DNA of 64,000 nt from Mycoemilia scoparia (GCA_027575805.1 JANBPU010000002.1:434001-498000), one strand, 5' to 3'. Shown: positions 11,223-24,068, numbered from the stretch's first letter. Program-made: numbers and translations. The notes: generated by a model not told the origin, from the letters alone.

Positions 11223-13230
11223 TTATAAATATTCTTTACCACTGCTAGTATGTATATATCTGGCAATGTGGGACCGCATCCATATATTTTTAGAGACAGG
11301 AATTTATAGGGCCATAGCTTACTGGCAGCAAATACAGTGTGCAGAGTAGGTATCCACCATGCAGTAATCTAAGCAGTGTATTACATAAAAGCGACCATAT
11401 TTGTGGGCATTATTAGTACATTAGGCATGCATAGCTCTGTGTGTTCCAAGGCTCAGACTGTAATGCGACTTGCCTTAAAACTGCTACTGGTCAGTCGTTG
11501 GCCGGCAATGCTGCTGGCGCTAGAAACGCCATTACTACTGGTCATTTCTATATGACTGTTTCCTATATAGCCACTGTCGCTCTGGAAGCTATTTGCAGCT
11601 GCAGTAATGTTATTTCTTGACGAGGAGGCTGAATTCGAAGATGTGAATTCGACCAAATGATAGCTATCGTCTTTATCTACGTGTGCCGGTGCCACTTTAG
11701 GAATCTAACTTGTTGTCAAAAGCCAGCAAATATAAGGACAATGTTACGTGATGGGAGAATAAGTGTAGGGGGCTATTGCAATACTTTGTGGTATATTGGT
11801 GTTTCTGTGGGGATAAGATGGTCGATAATGCACGATAATAAGAACAGTAAGATGGCATGATGGTGGGCCGCGAAACCATTTGCATTGTTTCTTGAGTGTC
11901 CCCCTTTATCTCCTGCCTTCACTCCCTCCACCGAGTCAATAAGCTATTACCGGGAGATGCATCGTCCTCCCGAGAGATGCCATGTTTCTAAGTTTGACTT
12001 TATATACATACTTGTTAATATCCGGGAGCGTGTATACGTGCAAATCGGAGCCGCAGAGCGCCAGGTTGATTTTTAAAGATACGCAGGGCCTTCTGTTTCG
12101 GCCTTGATTGTTCGAGCGAACTAGTTGGGGAATGGGGCGGTTTAGCTTATGGGTATATCATGCAAATCCTGCCCAACTGTTCGGCGAGCATCTATTTTCT
12201 TGATCAAGTTAGAGGATTCATTCCTTAGTACTCTCTCTTTGCTACCAGACAATTCCTTTGACAAATTGATTAAATTTTTAATGTATACATGGTCATGCTG
12301 TCTTTGGCCAATACTCTTGCCAGGTAAAGCTTTACCTGAGGAAAATCAACTGCAAAGATCACAAATACCCGAGATGAAGGGATTGAATTGATTTGCGTGG
12401 GAGGAAATGAATGCAAAGCCTGTCTTTTGATTTTAATACAATTCCAATGGCATTAAGCATGGGTTGGAATCCAAATCCTATTCAGTGCTTCTAAATGCCT
12501 GATGATAGAAAAGAGCCAGAAGCAACATGTTCTAGAGTGGCAGTGCTCATATTTGGATCGCATCTCTGGCAGGCACTGCAGATGATTGTAGCGCCAAAAA
12601 CAGGGACGGCTTTGGGATGGGGCAGGCAACAAAGCGCCTGTGCACACATAATGGCAGGACGGGTGGGGCCCTTAGTGGCCAACCAGGTCACACGGCGAAG
12701 GGCTGGAACAATGAGAACCAGGAGCTGAGTAGATAAAATGGGTTGGGCTTGAGATCGAGCACCCAAACAAGACCCTGCTATCGGAGCGATCAGATGGCTA
12801 TACAGAAAGGCTTGATTTGTGAGATGTTGCTTTTAGGAGTGCGTCACACTTTGATTGGCGAAACACGGAGCTAGTTGAACCATCCGCAGGCACTTTATTA
12901 AAGTAAGGTGGTTTTTTGAATCAGCAATCGTTTATTTCCTAAAGATCTGAATTTGATAGGTCTCTCAGCCTGGAAATGGCAAGTTTGTGCATGCGTATTG
13001 TTTTCAGCCGATGTCATGTTGGTCCTTTATTACGAACGCACCATGTCCTTCTTTTGACCTCGCCATTTCTCCTTTGAGTTTCTTCATCCATCTACCTTGC
13101 TTTCCCTCTCATAATTATTACCTTTAGTCTGTTATACAGCTGCTTCTTTATTTGCCTGTTACTTTTGCTAGATCCTCCCTCTTATAGCCATACCTTTTAT
13201 TGTTATTACTCTTGCTTGAAACTTTAAACT
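11223..13230. other. 2 kb without a confident gene
   Basis: A minus-strand Ser-rich open frame at 11453-11695 is preceded by a plausible acceptor and may be the last exon of an unknown gene, but I could not find its upstream exons. A minus-strand Cys-containing frame at 12491-12766 shows no known domain. The last 200 bases are CT-rich and probably hold the glycogen synthase promoter and leader. Confidence 0.4.
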
Positions 13231-15905
13231 ATGCGCGACGTACACCAACCCCTTTTATTTGAAACTGCTTGGGAGGTTGCCAATAAAGGTAAGTTTTTTG
13301 GTTCAGCATTTTAATATACTTGCACCTATATACCCTTAAAAGCCACTCCGACTGCATCCTCATATTACTCCAAAAGCTGCCCCTTCTTGGGCTCGGTTAT
13401 CTTGTACTGCTCTGTATTATTGCTACTCACATATGAATGATCTTCTCTGCAAACTCTACTTTGATTTGTAGTTGGTGGCATCTATACTGTTATCAAGACA
13501 AAGGCCCCCATCACTTGTCAAGAGTATGGCAACCGCTACCACCTTTTTGGTCCCCTCAACCATAACACCTCAGACGTTGAGGTTGAGCCTGTAGAGAGCA
13601 CTATTCCTGCTATTAGAGAGAGTATCAGTGCTTTGGAGAGGGAGGGTATCAGGATACTTCACGGTCGCTGGCTTATTGATGGTGCTCCTATGGTTATCCT
13701 ATTCGACATGGGATCCGCTGCACACAAGCTTGACGAGTGGAAGGGCGATCTATGGAAGATTGCTGGCATTCCCAGTCCACCTCATGATATTGAGACAAAC
13801 GATTCCATCATGCTCGGTTATCTAGTTGCTTGGTTCTTAAAAGAGGTATGTATATAGCACTTTTGTGTGTGGTGTGCGTGTATGTGGTCCTGGGGACACA
13901 GCCATTACTACCATTACTTGCCATGTCATACTACTATAGCCTTATGTTTGGTAATGACTTTCAACTCCTGACACAACCATATAACTTTTTACTATCTCTT
14001 ATTGTTTTTGATGCGTTCCTTCTTCCATCATAGGTCTTGGCTCATGACCTGGAGCATGCTATAGTTGCCCAATTTCACGAGTGGCAGGCTGGCGTGGGTG
14101 CCATCCTTTGTCACAAATGGAAGATCGATGTGTCAACAATCTTCACAACACACGCCACGCTTCTCGGTAGATATCTTTGTGCAGGAAACGTTGATTTCTA
14201 TAACAACCTTAAACACTTCAACGTCGATGAGGAGGCTGGAAAGCGCGGGATATACCATAGATACTGCATAGAGCGCGCTGCTGCACATTGTGTTGATGTC
14301 TTTACAACAGTCTCAAACATCACTGCCTACGAGGCTGAGCACCTTCTCAAACGTCGTCCAGGTAATTGCACATTCAATGATTTCATGAAATCTGCTTGTT
14401 TGAGGTCCATCAGACTCTCAGATATGTATATATTCATTACTTATTGGGTTTTTGTCACTTATACCTTTTCTGTCTCCACTGCAATTTGTTGTAGACGGTG
14501 TTCTCCCAAATGGACTCAATGTGGTCAAGTTCAGTGCAACCCACGAATTCCAAAACCTGCATGCAGTCGCCAAAGAAAAAATCAACAACTTTGTCCGTGG
14601 CCACTTCCATGGGCACTTCAACTTCGATCTTGATAAGACCCTCTATTTCTTCACAGCTGGTCGATATGAGTTCCGTAATAAGGGTATAGACATGTACATT
14701 GATGGCTTAGCACGTAGGTTGACTTTACTTTTACTTGGGTGATACAATGCTTCATTTGATGGAGAACTTGCCAATTTGTATGAACCGCATGTGTTTAGTG
14801 TGCAGTTACCAACCTATGGCTCTGTATTAATGTTTTAGGTTTGAATCAAAGATTAAAGGCATGCAATTCGCCAGTCACGGTTGTCGCCTTTATAATTGCA
14901 CCTGCCAAAACACACTCTTTCACTGTTGAAACACTCAAGGGACAGGCCCTTATCAAACAGCTCAGAGACAGTATCGACGAGGTCTCAAATCGCATTGGTA
15001 ACAGAATGTTTGAGCTGCTATCTCGCGGAGAAGATATCAAGGTCGAAGAGCTTTTAGAAGAACAAGATCAAATTCTTTTGAAACGCAGAGCCCTAGCTGT
15101 CAAAAGACAAGCGCTCCCCCCTATTGTGACCCACAACATGGTCAGTGATACCGAGGATCCAGTAATAAACCAGCTGCGTCACCATGGACTATTTAACAAT
15201 GATGAGGATCGCGTCAAAGTTGTCTTCCATCCAGAGTTCCTTAACGCTAATAACCCCGTGATTGGACTTGACTACGAAGACTTCATTCGTGGCACACATC
15301 TTGGTGTGTTCCCCTCTTATTATGAACCTTGGGGCTATACCCCTGCTGAGTGCACAGTGATGGGTGTCCCCTCTATTACAACCAATCTATCTGGATTCGG
15401 CTGCTATATGGAGGATAATATTGAGCGCCCTGAGGACTATGGTATTTACATTGTAGATCGTCGCCTCAAGGCACCAGATGAGTCTATTGATCAGTTAGCA
15501 AGTGTCATGTTTGATTTCTGTCAAAAGACACGCCGTCAACGCATTAACCAGCGTAACCGTACTGAGCGTCTCAGCGAGATCCTTGACTGGAAGCGCATGG
15601 GAATTGAGTATATGAAGGCACGCCACTGTGCAATTCGTCGTCGCAACCCAGATGCTTTCACTTCTGGCGATTACTTTGGCTATGATGCCGACGTTGGAAA
15701 ACTTTCACGCCCAACCTCAATCCCTGGTACACCTAAGCATCCTGGTGCCAAAGGAGATGAATTGGATGTAGACATTTCTACCCTCAGCATTTCTTCTGAG
15801 CTTCCTGGAGTTAAGAGCGAGGATGCCATTGATGAAGAATTCCGCCCACCTATCAGACTAAAGATGAATTCTTCGCTGAACACACCTACTATTCAGACAC
15901 CATAG
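13231..15905 (+). CDS. GSY: glycogen synthase (GT3 family)
   Basis: Five exons (13231..13288, 13472..13845, 14034..14361, 14495..14713, 14839..15905) encode 681 residues; yeast Gsy1/Gsy2 have about 705. The enzyme transfers glucose from UDP-glucose to growing glycogen in the cytosol. Visible signatures are the N-terminal sugar-nucleotide motif KVGGIYTV (from residue 19), [21 protein letters not shown], and the GT-B acceptor motif [11 protein letters not shown] with the E-x7-E pair at about E489 and E497. An arginine cluster RR-x-R-x3-R-x-R-x2-R begins near residue 558 and corresponds to the glucose-6-phosphate regulatory helix of yeast Gsy2. The Ser/Thr/Pro-rich C-terminus ([22 protein letters not shown]) is the expected target of inhibitory phosphorylation. 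All junctions keep frame (phases 1, 0, 1, 1). Confidence 0.97.
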
Positions 15906-16806
15906 GCCACAGAGTACTTTGCTTTGAGGGGCTCTATATTTAGGAAGTAATGCCAATATCAGCTGTCTGATCTTACTACTATTTATTTTTCTTTACTTTG
16001 AATAGCTTAAAATTGTGATTTTACAAAACAACTTTGATTTTAATACAATAAAAATTTACCCACATTTTACACTATTTCCAGCTTTACTTTCTTTACTAGC
16101 TTAAGTATTCATTCATTGTCGACAAGTATTTAAATAATTGACAGAGTAGTCTCCTTTAAAAGGGCACTAGGATATTCACCTGGATACTAGCCAATCGTCA
16201 CTGAGACTCCAGCTAAAATGTATTGCTTACGGGTTGATTTACAGGGAATGTGTGGGGGGTACCAGTCTGATAACTTTTAGTAGAGAGCTTGCCAACGACT
16301 TTGTGTTTTTATAAGCTGTAGTATGGCTTAGAAGGAGAATGAGGCTATTGGAGCCAATAATTTGTGTAGAATCCAATTTATTACAAGTTGTAGTCGCATT
16401 TGTTAATACCAGAAGTCCAAAACTGACTAGAGTGGCTAAAATCACTGTGTGACTGTCGAAATAAACTTGTACTATTTTTGGATATCAGCTAGAAAACTAG
16501 TTTTTATTGCTCAACGGGGAAATTCCAATCCATACACAAAACACAACACAACCAAATTACAACCAAACACGAACAGCGAGCCTTCTAAATTAAAATTGAT
16601 TTAACTAAGCTGGCATCTATTTTTGGAAAAGTGGTATTATGCATGATCCCATAAATGTTATCAGCGTCAATTTTGAGTGAATGAAGATAATGATTTCACA
16701 GGCCATTTGAGTTGTTATTTCTATAATACCATATATAAGGGTCTATCAGAGGGGCCTGCTATTATAATATAGGACCGCCTCTTGTCATAGCAAGGAGAGC
16801 TCCGAC
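15906..16806. other. intergenic region between glycogen synthase and PP4R3
   Basis: The stretch contains AATAAA-like polyadenylation signals near 16046 and the inverted family-2 MITE-like copy at 16142-16295. Otherwise I see nothing. Confidence 0.6.
16142..16295 (-). repeat. MITE-like element, family 2 (inverted copy)
   Basis: It begins CAGAGTAGTCTCCTTTAAAA and ends TTTTAGTAGAGAGCTTGCCA. The interior holds GACTCCAGCTAAAATGTATT and GGGAATGTGTGGGG, the reverse complements of sequence in the copies at 20438 and 36740. About 154 bp, non-coding. Confidence 0.8.
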
Positions 16807-19800
16807 ATGAACTTGCGTGTTAAGGTATACGGGTATAGTCATGACAATGGTTGGTTTGACATAGGGACCGGTTATTTTTCTATTATTCAGGCTGTGGTAA
16901 GTGAAGGTGTGATAAACCCTGTGGGCGGCGACAAAAAAGTTTCCATTGGTAGCCGTCAAAGCGTCATGGATTTTTTGTGGTTCATTTGTTTTTAAAGACA
17001 TGTTTATCCGCATACATGTGGGTTATTTATCAACAATAGTCAAAACCTAAAAATAAATCTAACAGACATCATGAAAAATGTATAGGATTCGGTCTATTTA
17101 AATGTATCTTCTGAGGAGGACGAGTCTACCTTGGTAAACAGTATGGTTGCAAAGGGCAATCAGTATCAGCGAGAACAAGGTAAGTCGTACACAGCCAGCT
17201 CGCTGAAATCCAGTACAAGTAAAGGTTGGCGGGGGCGCTAGTGTACCACAAGGAAAAATAAACCTTATCGCCATAAATCAATATCCTATTGTTTTAGATA
17301 CACTGATCGTATGTCCCGAATCTCCTGGCAGCAATGTTGCAATAAGCTTTCAAACCAAGGAGGAGTGTGATGATATTTGGTAAATGAACTTTATCTATGA
17401 TTCTTGAGCGCAGAACCAATTATTATAATTACACATTTTGAGGCAGTCATGACCTAACAATGTTGGTGGGTTTAAATCATTTTGTGTATCCTTAGGAACT
17501 TTATCCTGAGGACTCAAGACGATATCGCCAAAGGTAAGTTTGTTAAATTTATGCTCTCTAAAGGACCCAAATGATGCAAGCCAAACATGCTTTTGAGTGG
17601 TTTAAAGCAAATATATCCAACAATATATGTATGTTATAAATGCTAATACTGCTTTGTTAAAGTGGTTTACTGACATTGTACTTTTGTTATTTATAGCAAT
17701 GGAAAGCTTGAACAACTCGTTTGATCACCTTCCACCCCCAGAGCCAGGAAATTTAGAAGAAATAGAGAAGATTCTAAGCCAGCCAGCTCCATATTTGTTT
17801 AGACGCGAAAAGCTAGTGTCCTTTATAATATCAGAAGACTACATAAAGCAGATAGTCCAGCTTTATGAAGTCTTTGATGACCTGGAGGATTCGGATAGCC
17901 TTCGACTGCTAAGCGAAATCCTCCGACATATAATTCTGTTGAATGATGCATCCATAGTCGAATACATTGTGAGAGACGATATAATACTAGACTTTGTTGG
18001 CATCATGGAGTACAATATGAATCATCCCAAAGACAAAACTAGCTATCGTGAGCATTTGTCAAAGAACATACAGCTAAAACAGATAATCCCTATAAAAGAT
18101 CCAGCAACCGAGAGCAAGATCCAGCAGACATTTCGGCTGCTCTATCTCAAGGATGTTGTTCTTGCTAGAACCATCGACGACACAATGCAAGCCATACTTT
18201 CCTCAATCATATTCTTTAATCACATTGAAATAATCAAGCATTTTGTTCAGGACCAACATTATATGAAAAGACTTTTTAATATCCTAGAAGACGAGGATGA
18301 ACCAACTGAGAAAAAGCACGATGTCATTCTATTCATGCAACAGTTTTGCAATACGATCAAAGGCGTGCCACCAACATACTTTCTTGGGATATATCGCACG
18401 CTCAGTCAGTACGGCCTCTTCAAGATCTTCCAGTTTTCTCTCGGAGCTAGCACTCTACAGATTCAACTGGCTGGCGCAGAGATACTTACATGTGTACTTA
18501 ACCAAGACCGGCCTCTTGTGAGATCATACATCCTAGATCAAGTCAAGGCAGAAACAGACAACAAAAAGCTCCTTGACTTGTTGCTTGAAAATGTTAATAG
18601 CCCGTCAGATAACGGAATCAGAACGTATTGCGCTGAAATAGTTAGAGCGCTGCTAGACACAACGCCAGCTCTGAATGAACTATCGGGTCTAGAATCTAAA
18701 GTAAGATTGTGCCCAGTCCAGATGACTGTGTGAAACGTATGTAGTAATATCCACATGTGTATGGCTTGTTCTGACATTTCTGTTACTGTATAGAATGAAA
18801 ATGAGGGTTTTAGAGCCGGAGGTGCTAACGGGAGCACCGATAAGCAAGTCGATAAAGAAACAAACGAATTCCTTGTTATGTTTTATGAGAAATATGTATC
18901 AAAAGTTATGGAGCCAATATTGGGTCTCACCGAAAAAGGAATCGAAGAGATTAATTCTAGCCAAGGTCGATCTGGGATGATGCTGTTTTTGTGTGAAATG
19001 CTGATATTTGCTGTCAGTCATCACTCATACCGAAGTCGCTATTTTGTTTTTTCTTCCGACATTACTTGCCACATTGCACTGCTGCTATCTTCAAAGCGGA
19101 AGGAGCTCCAGTTAGTTGCTCTAAGGTTTGTTCGAGTTTGTGTTGGAAGGAATGACGAGTTTTATAACAAATATCTCATCCGGAATTCAATCATGGCATC
19201 AGTAATCAGGCTTTTCAGAACCGTCATTAGCCGCAACAATCTCATTAATTCTGCATGCCTGGAGCTCTTCGACTTCATACTTGCCAAAAATATCAAGTCG
19301 CTTGTAGCCCATGTATCCAAGATTTATTGCTCAGAGTTCAAGGAGCTGGAATACACAACCATATTCCGTGACCTTGTGATTCAGAACCGTATAAATGAAA
19401 CAGATAAAAATCCAACAAGTAGTACATTGGGCTCGGATCCTGATCGAGCTGAAGAGAACACTAAAGAGGCTCAAGCCATTGTTCCTGGAAAGTTGGTTAG
19501 TCGTGGGCTTGACGCTAGCGAAGAGGCATACTTTAGCCAGACCGAAGACAATGAAGAAGAGCAGCCTGAGTCTGAGCCGCCTCGTAAAATTGCAAGTACT
19601 CAAAAAAGCAACGGAAAACATGCACCTGAGTTGGCTAGATCAAATACGAAATCTGCTATGGCGTCAGACTCCGAAGATAGCTTTGATGGGTCTCCATTGT
19701 ACAGCGACGGAAGCAATGAAGGCAGCCCATCTCCTACTAATTCTGCATCTGGTTCGATGTTGCCTTTGAGCTCGGTTGGCGAGTTTAAGCCGATGCTGTC

Positions 19801-20281
19801 AACAAGGCGTTCCTCTGATGACGAGGCAGATGACTTTATACAAAAGCTATCCCATTCACCTCGTGATACTCACAGTGACCCCACCGATACCAAGAAACCT
19901 GGTGTAAATAGGCCTGATACTCCACAGATCTCTAGACAACGACGGGACAAATCATTACTGCCTGTGAAGTACGGAAATGGCGGTCTAGCCAGCTCAACGT
20001 CGAAGACACGATCACCAAAACGCCCATTCTCATTCTCGATTCATAGCGATTCAATGAGTTCGGCCACAAAAAACAAAGCACAGCCATCCAAGCTATCCAA
20101 GATAGCTACATCATCCACTAGCGCAGACGCAAAGGATGGCAGTCAGAGCGGCAGGCATGACAAGGATATAGGGCTCAGTAATGGGGGTTCAGTGACACCA
20201 CAATCATCCTCGCCGTCATCTGAACAAGGCTACAGTCCCCAGGATGCCAAAAGATCAAAGAAAGATCACCCTGAACAATAA
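16807..20281 (+). CDS. PSY2: protein phosphatase 4 regulatory subunit 3 (SMK-1/Psy2/Falafel)
   Basis: Six exons (16807..16896, 17086..17179, 17298..17379, 17496..17533, 17697..18700, 18794..20281) encode 931 residues. The N-terminus is the EVH1/PH-like domain (RVKVYGYSHDNGWFDIGTGY, then DTLIVCPESPGSNVAISFQ and EECDDIWNFI). Then follows the SMK-1 armadillo-type region: NLEEIEKILSQP, DLEDSDSLRLLSEILRHIIL, FLGIYRTLSQYGLFKIFQF, LVMFYEKYVSKVMEPI, LALRFVRVCVGRNDEFYNKY-like blocks and NLINSACLELFDFI. The last about 300 residues are acidic and Ser-rich and end in a basic KRSKKDHPEQ that could be a nuclear signal. PP4R3 targets the PP4 catalytic subunit, with PP4R2, to DNA-damage and developmental substrates in the nucleus. 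The four short 5' exons keep phase throughout. The gene is flanked by family-2 repeats in opposite orientation. Confidence 0.95.
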
Positions 20282-20437
20282 AATGTGTTTTTGCTTCTTT
20301 ATTGTCTGTGAAAAATTACTAAACCATGTTGTGTTATATTCTACCATCCCATCCCATCCTATCTCATTTCACTTTACTTGTATCGTAAATAGCTATACAG
20401 ATAGTTTACTGCGACTAGTTACTAAATTGTATTCTAG

Positions 20438-20602
20438 CATGTGGCAAGTACTCCGCCAAAAGGAAACATACGGATACCCTCACACAATCCCTTGCAAATC
20501 AGCACATAACCAATACATTTTAGCTGGAGTCTCAGTGATGATTGGCTAGTATCCAAGGAAATGTCCTAGATGAGCCTTTTAGAGGAGACTACTCTGCCAT
20601 TT
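20438..20602 (+). repeat. MITE-like element, family 2
   Basis: It starts CATGTGGCAAGTACTCC and ends CCTTTTAGAGGAGACTACTC followed by TGCCATTTG. The interior shares CAATACATTTTAGCTGGAGT with the inverted copy at 16142-16295. About 165 bp. Confidence 0.8.
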
Positions 20603-20711
20603 GTTTTGTACTGTTGACTTGTTCCAGGTCCAATAATAACTCATATCTAAGACTTTAGAAAACAAGCATCTCATACCACAGTGTTGGTATATATTTTTTA
20701 ATTGCTAGGAT

Positions 20712-20822
20712 GTCTACATTTGGGTCAAAGTTTTATAGGGTATCTTTTGGTGGCCAACGGTTATAGGGGCAATCACAGCCTATTGGCAAATAGCCACGCT
20801 TCAAAAATAACCACACATTTGG
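20712..20822 (+). repeat. MITE-like element, family 1, copy 2
   Basis: The interior TATCTTTTGGTGGCCAACGG and TTATAGGGGCAATCACAGCC match the family. The left terminus has diverged (TTTTATAGGG) while the right terminus is GCTTCAAAAATAACC. Confidence 0.75.
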
Positions 20823-20993
20823 ACGCACTGATGTCAATAGAATGCCTGGCTTGGGCAAGGAGAGTTTATACCACAGGAACCAGTATGTCCTGGTCTACAA
20901 GAAACGCCATCCATAGATATTTAAAATAACCATTTTAATAGTATGTCGTTGATATCGATACAAAAATTCGATAATCATCATCTCAATATTCAC

Positions 20994-21119
20994 TATATGG
21001 GTAATAATCTTTGAAGGGTGAATTTTGGTGACGAATGATTATAGGGGCAATCACAGCTAAATGGATGTCCAGTTTTACTAGTGAACTTTCACCCTTCAAA
21101 AATAATCGCCCATATATGG
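20994..21119 (+). repeat. MITE-like element, family 1, copy 3
   Basis: The termini TATATGGGTAATAATCTTTG and CACCCTTCAAAAATAATCGC followed by CCATATATGG are inverted repeats of about 28 bp. The interior TTATAGGGGCAATCACAGCT is shared. Confidence 0.85.
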
Positions 21120-21221
21120 ATCATTATCTTTGAAAAGTACCTTTTGGTCGCCAATGATTATAGGCGCATTCACGGTTAATTATCAAGCATTCGCTCTTCA
21201 AAAACAATTGCCTATTTAGTT
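21111..21221 (+). repeat. MITE-like element, family 1, copy 4
   Basis: It abuts copy 3, sharing the CATATATGG at the junction. The left end reads ATCATTATCTTTGAAAAG and the right end CGCTCTTCAAAAACAATTG. It has the same interior block with GGCGCATTCACGG. Confidence 0.75.
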
Positions 21222-21498
21222 TATAACAAGTACATCTTGTACATTCATGGGTTTACTATCAATATGCTAGGACTGAAAACCTTATTTGGCCACAGTAAAA
21301 ATCGTGCAGGGAAGGAGTTAATTAACTTGGTCTGTGACTGCTTTTATCCAGAAATTAGCACAGGATTATGAAAACGATGTCCCAAAATTCTCGATTGTTA
21401 CATATATTAATTAAAGTATTGATTAATAGGGTCCCAAACGGCACCAAGCAAGAAATGATTCTGATTTCATTTTCAATTAAAAATTCTAAACGCCAAGG

Positions 21499-23987
21499 AT
21501 GAACTCTGGCCTATATTCATCTTTGGCTTTGAGCCAGGTTAGAGAGATAAAGCGAGGACATTTACTGCCAGTCAACTGGCTGTCTCTTGATAAAGTTGAC
21601 CATAGATAGTACGGTATCCCACCAGCTATCCTATATGTTTACCATCAGACGAAAATGACAGAGTAGTGCATACACTAATAACCTTACAATCACTTTGTAT
21701 AGTCTTCTTTCAGCAGGCTCAGATAGAAAGGTAAACCTTTATGACTTGGTGCCTATATTGGAAAAGGATAACAGCACCTCCCTTTCTAGCCACAGATCAA
21801 TTGCCCCACTGTCGACGATAAGCCCGTAGGTATTCATACTTATCACACCCACACACATACCGGCATCCACATGAACGCCACCATAGGCAGATTGTCTAAC
21901 CAAGAATTTGTTTTTGCTGCTGCCTCCAAACCCATACATAGAGAGAAGTCGCACGACTTTGCAGTCACAGGAATTGAGTGGTATATTCCTGACGCCGGGA
22001 TGTTCACCACATGCTCGTTTGACAACACCATCAAGGTGTGGGATACCAATCTCCTAGAAGATGTGTGTACTTTCGACATCGGGGCTAGGGTATACAACCA
22101 CGCCATGTCTCCAACCGGGAACCACACGCTCATTGCAGGTAAGCAGCCCAAGCAAACGCACGGGTTCATAGTACAGATCATCTCTGTGGCGATACGAGGA
22201 GGCTTGGTCCTCAAGGCAATGCGTGTCTACATATGATTTTCGTCTTGTGACCTCATCGCCATCACTCTTTGGGCGGACCGCTCTGCTATCGCCCTTCGGG
22301 TTTGGAAATGATCAATCCTGTGGAAGCAGCGTGACCTCATTATTCGCATTTATTAGCATGAATGTTGTCTGCATATATTTACATTTCCGTTTGCTCATTT
22401 TTACCGTGGTAATGTTGTATGGTATTAGCGGCAAGCTCTTCGCCATTTATCAGGCTGTGCGACCTTGCTAGCGGAACATCAACGCAAGTTCTCAATGGCA
22501 AGTAGCCAAACAAAAATCTCTCGTATTCACATGCTGATTTTCAGAGTATGTGTAGTTATTTTTGAAGGGTGGCCATTTGCCAATAGACTGGGATCACCCA
22601 TCTGGCTGGGATTGTCTCTATAATCGCTGGCCACCAAATGAAGCCCTTCAAAAATCATGATCCGTATGTCTAATTTTGTCTGGCACACGTACCTTTGCGC
22701 TTGTTCACAATGGATTATAGGCCACAAAGGCGGAACGAATGCTGTATGCTGGTCGCCGAATCAAGACTATGTGCTGGCATCTGGCGGGTATGTAAATCGA
22801 TAGTTTCAATTCTACCACAAGGCTCCTGCTACAAAACCAATTTCCAGTCAAGGGGTTTGTTTGGGCGGGAGGAAAGCAGCAATGATGTAATTGACTGCTG
22901 AGATATGCTCACATTTTTATGCCGGCGATCTTTAGAGCTGACGGAAATATTAGTTTCTGGGACGTCAGACGGGCATCATCATTACTAATGACATTAGACA
23001 AACATGGCAACAAAAAAGGTACGTCAAGGAATCGTTGAAATCATTGTTTAGCGAGTATACTAATGAATGATGTTAATCTTATACCACATTGGCCACAACC
23101 CTTCTTGCATTATTGCTGTTAGGCGGCAGCGAAGCTTATCTGGAATCGGATCGGTCACACAAGGGGCCGGTCAATGGGCTTGTATTTAGTTCAGATGGAT
23201 CATACATCATAAGCACGGGGCATGATCAGAGCATCAGAGTCTGGGATGGAACGACTGGAGAAAACAAAATGGTAACTGGCATGCTGCTACGATATTAAAT
23301 CGCCGGCTCGATAAAAGCATGCTAACTGTTATTGCAACACATCAATGGAATGTCTGTAGATCGATTTTGGCAATGTTATCAGAAATGCTCATAACCAAAC
23401 GATTCAAATGAGCATACCAACCTCGCAAATTGCAAATGGGACTAATCACGATGATTCAAAGACTCTGATATTTCCAAACAGCAACAACAGTATCCTGGTT
23501 TTTAATTTGGAAGATGGGTCTTTAATCAACACTTTGTCTGGATCAATGCGAAAGCAAAACTGTCTAGTGTGGAGAAATAAAGGCCAGGTAAGTGCGTATT
23601 CAGGCTTAGAAGCAACTCACATTGCCTTTTCATACATTTGTGGCAAATAATATATTGAACTTTATAATATCAATTTGGCTAGAAAATATCATCTGCTAAC
23701 ATCAAAAATTATATGCCGTCGTTTTAGGAGCTGTATAGTGGTGGGCATGACAACGAGATTCTGGTTTGGAGACCAAAGGATAGAGAAAAACTTCTAGATG
23801 ATCAGATCGAGGTAGGAGATTGCTGCTATATTGCATTAAAATCATTTTATATTCTCCTCAGCAACACTAGTTTATGATGTAATTGGAATCAACATAGAGC
23901 CGACAAGATCAGTGGTCCGATTACAGCGATGTTGAGTCTGCAGGCCGTCCTAATAACAGAATGAGAAAATGGAAAAGACATATATGA
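21499..23987 (+). CDS. ERCC8: DNA excision repair protein ERCC8/CSA homologue (WD40; Rad28-like)
   Basis: Ten exons (21499..21608, 21703..21825, 21891..22138, 22429..22497, 22721..22787, 22936..23018, 23123..23271, 23360..23587, 23728..23811, 23898..23987) encode 416 residues; human CSA has 396. CSA is the substrate receptor of the DDB1-CUL4 ligase in transcription-coupled repair. Blocks collinear with CSA are YLLSAGSDRKVNLYDL, EWYIPDAGMFTTCSFDNTIK then VWDTN, VYNHAMSP, FIRLCDLASGTSTQVLNGHK, ASGGADGNISFWDVRRAS (WDVRR at about 214-218, the DDB1-contacting WDxR box), HKGPVNGLVFSSDGSYIIS, ELYSGGHDNEILVW and a DQWSDYSD tail like the DxWSSS end of CSA. Intron 4 uses a GC donor (AATG|GCAAGT) and carries a family-1 MITE-like copy. 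The acceptor of exon 3 was chosen to keep phase 2. Small exons near the start are the least certain. Confidence 0.93.
22545..22670 (-). repeat. MITE-like element, family 1, copy 5, inside CSA intron 4
   Basis: The ends GTTATTTTTGAAGGGTGGCC and GAAGCCCTTCAAAAATCATG are inverted repeats. The interior CTATAATCGCTGGCCACCAA is the reverse complement of the family core. It lies wholly inside the intron 22498-22720. Confidence 0.85.
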
Positions 23988-24068
23988 CTCCACGAAGTTA
24001 CTATATAAGCACCTTTATTATGTTATCACTACAGTAGAGTTGTATTGAACAAATACAAAAATATATTT

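Larger units (their letters stand above)
20282..21498. other. repeat-rich intergenic region between PP4R3 and CSA
   Basis: One family-2 copy and three family-1 copies fill roughly 20.44-20.60 and 20.71-21.22 kb. No gene is seen. The last about 280 bases presumably contain the CSA promoter. Confidence 0.6.

Noticed and set aside
11453..11695. Ser-rich minus-strand frame, possible terminal exon
   Set aside because: Low-complexity sequence, no detectable upstream exons; a frame near 12015-12076 (LCGSDLHVYTLPDINK) could not be joined to it convincingly.
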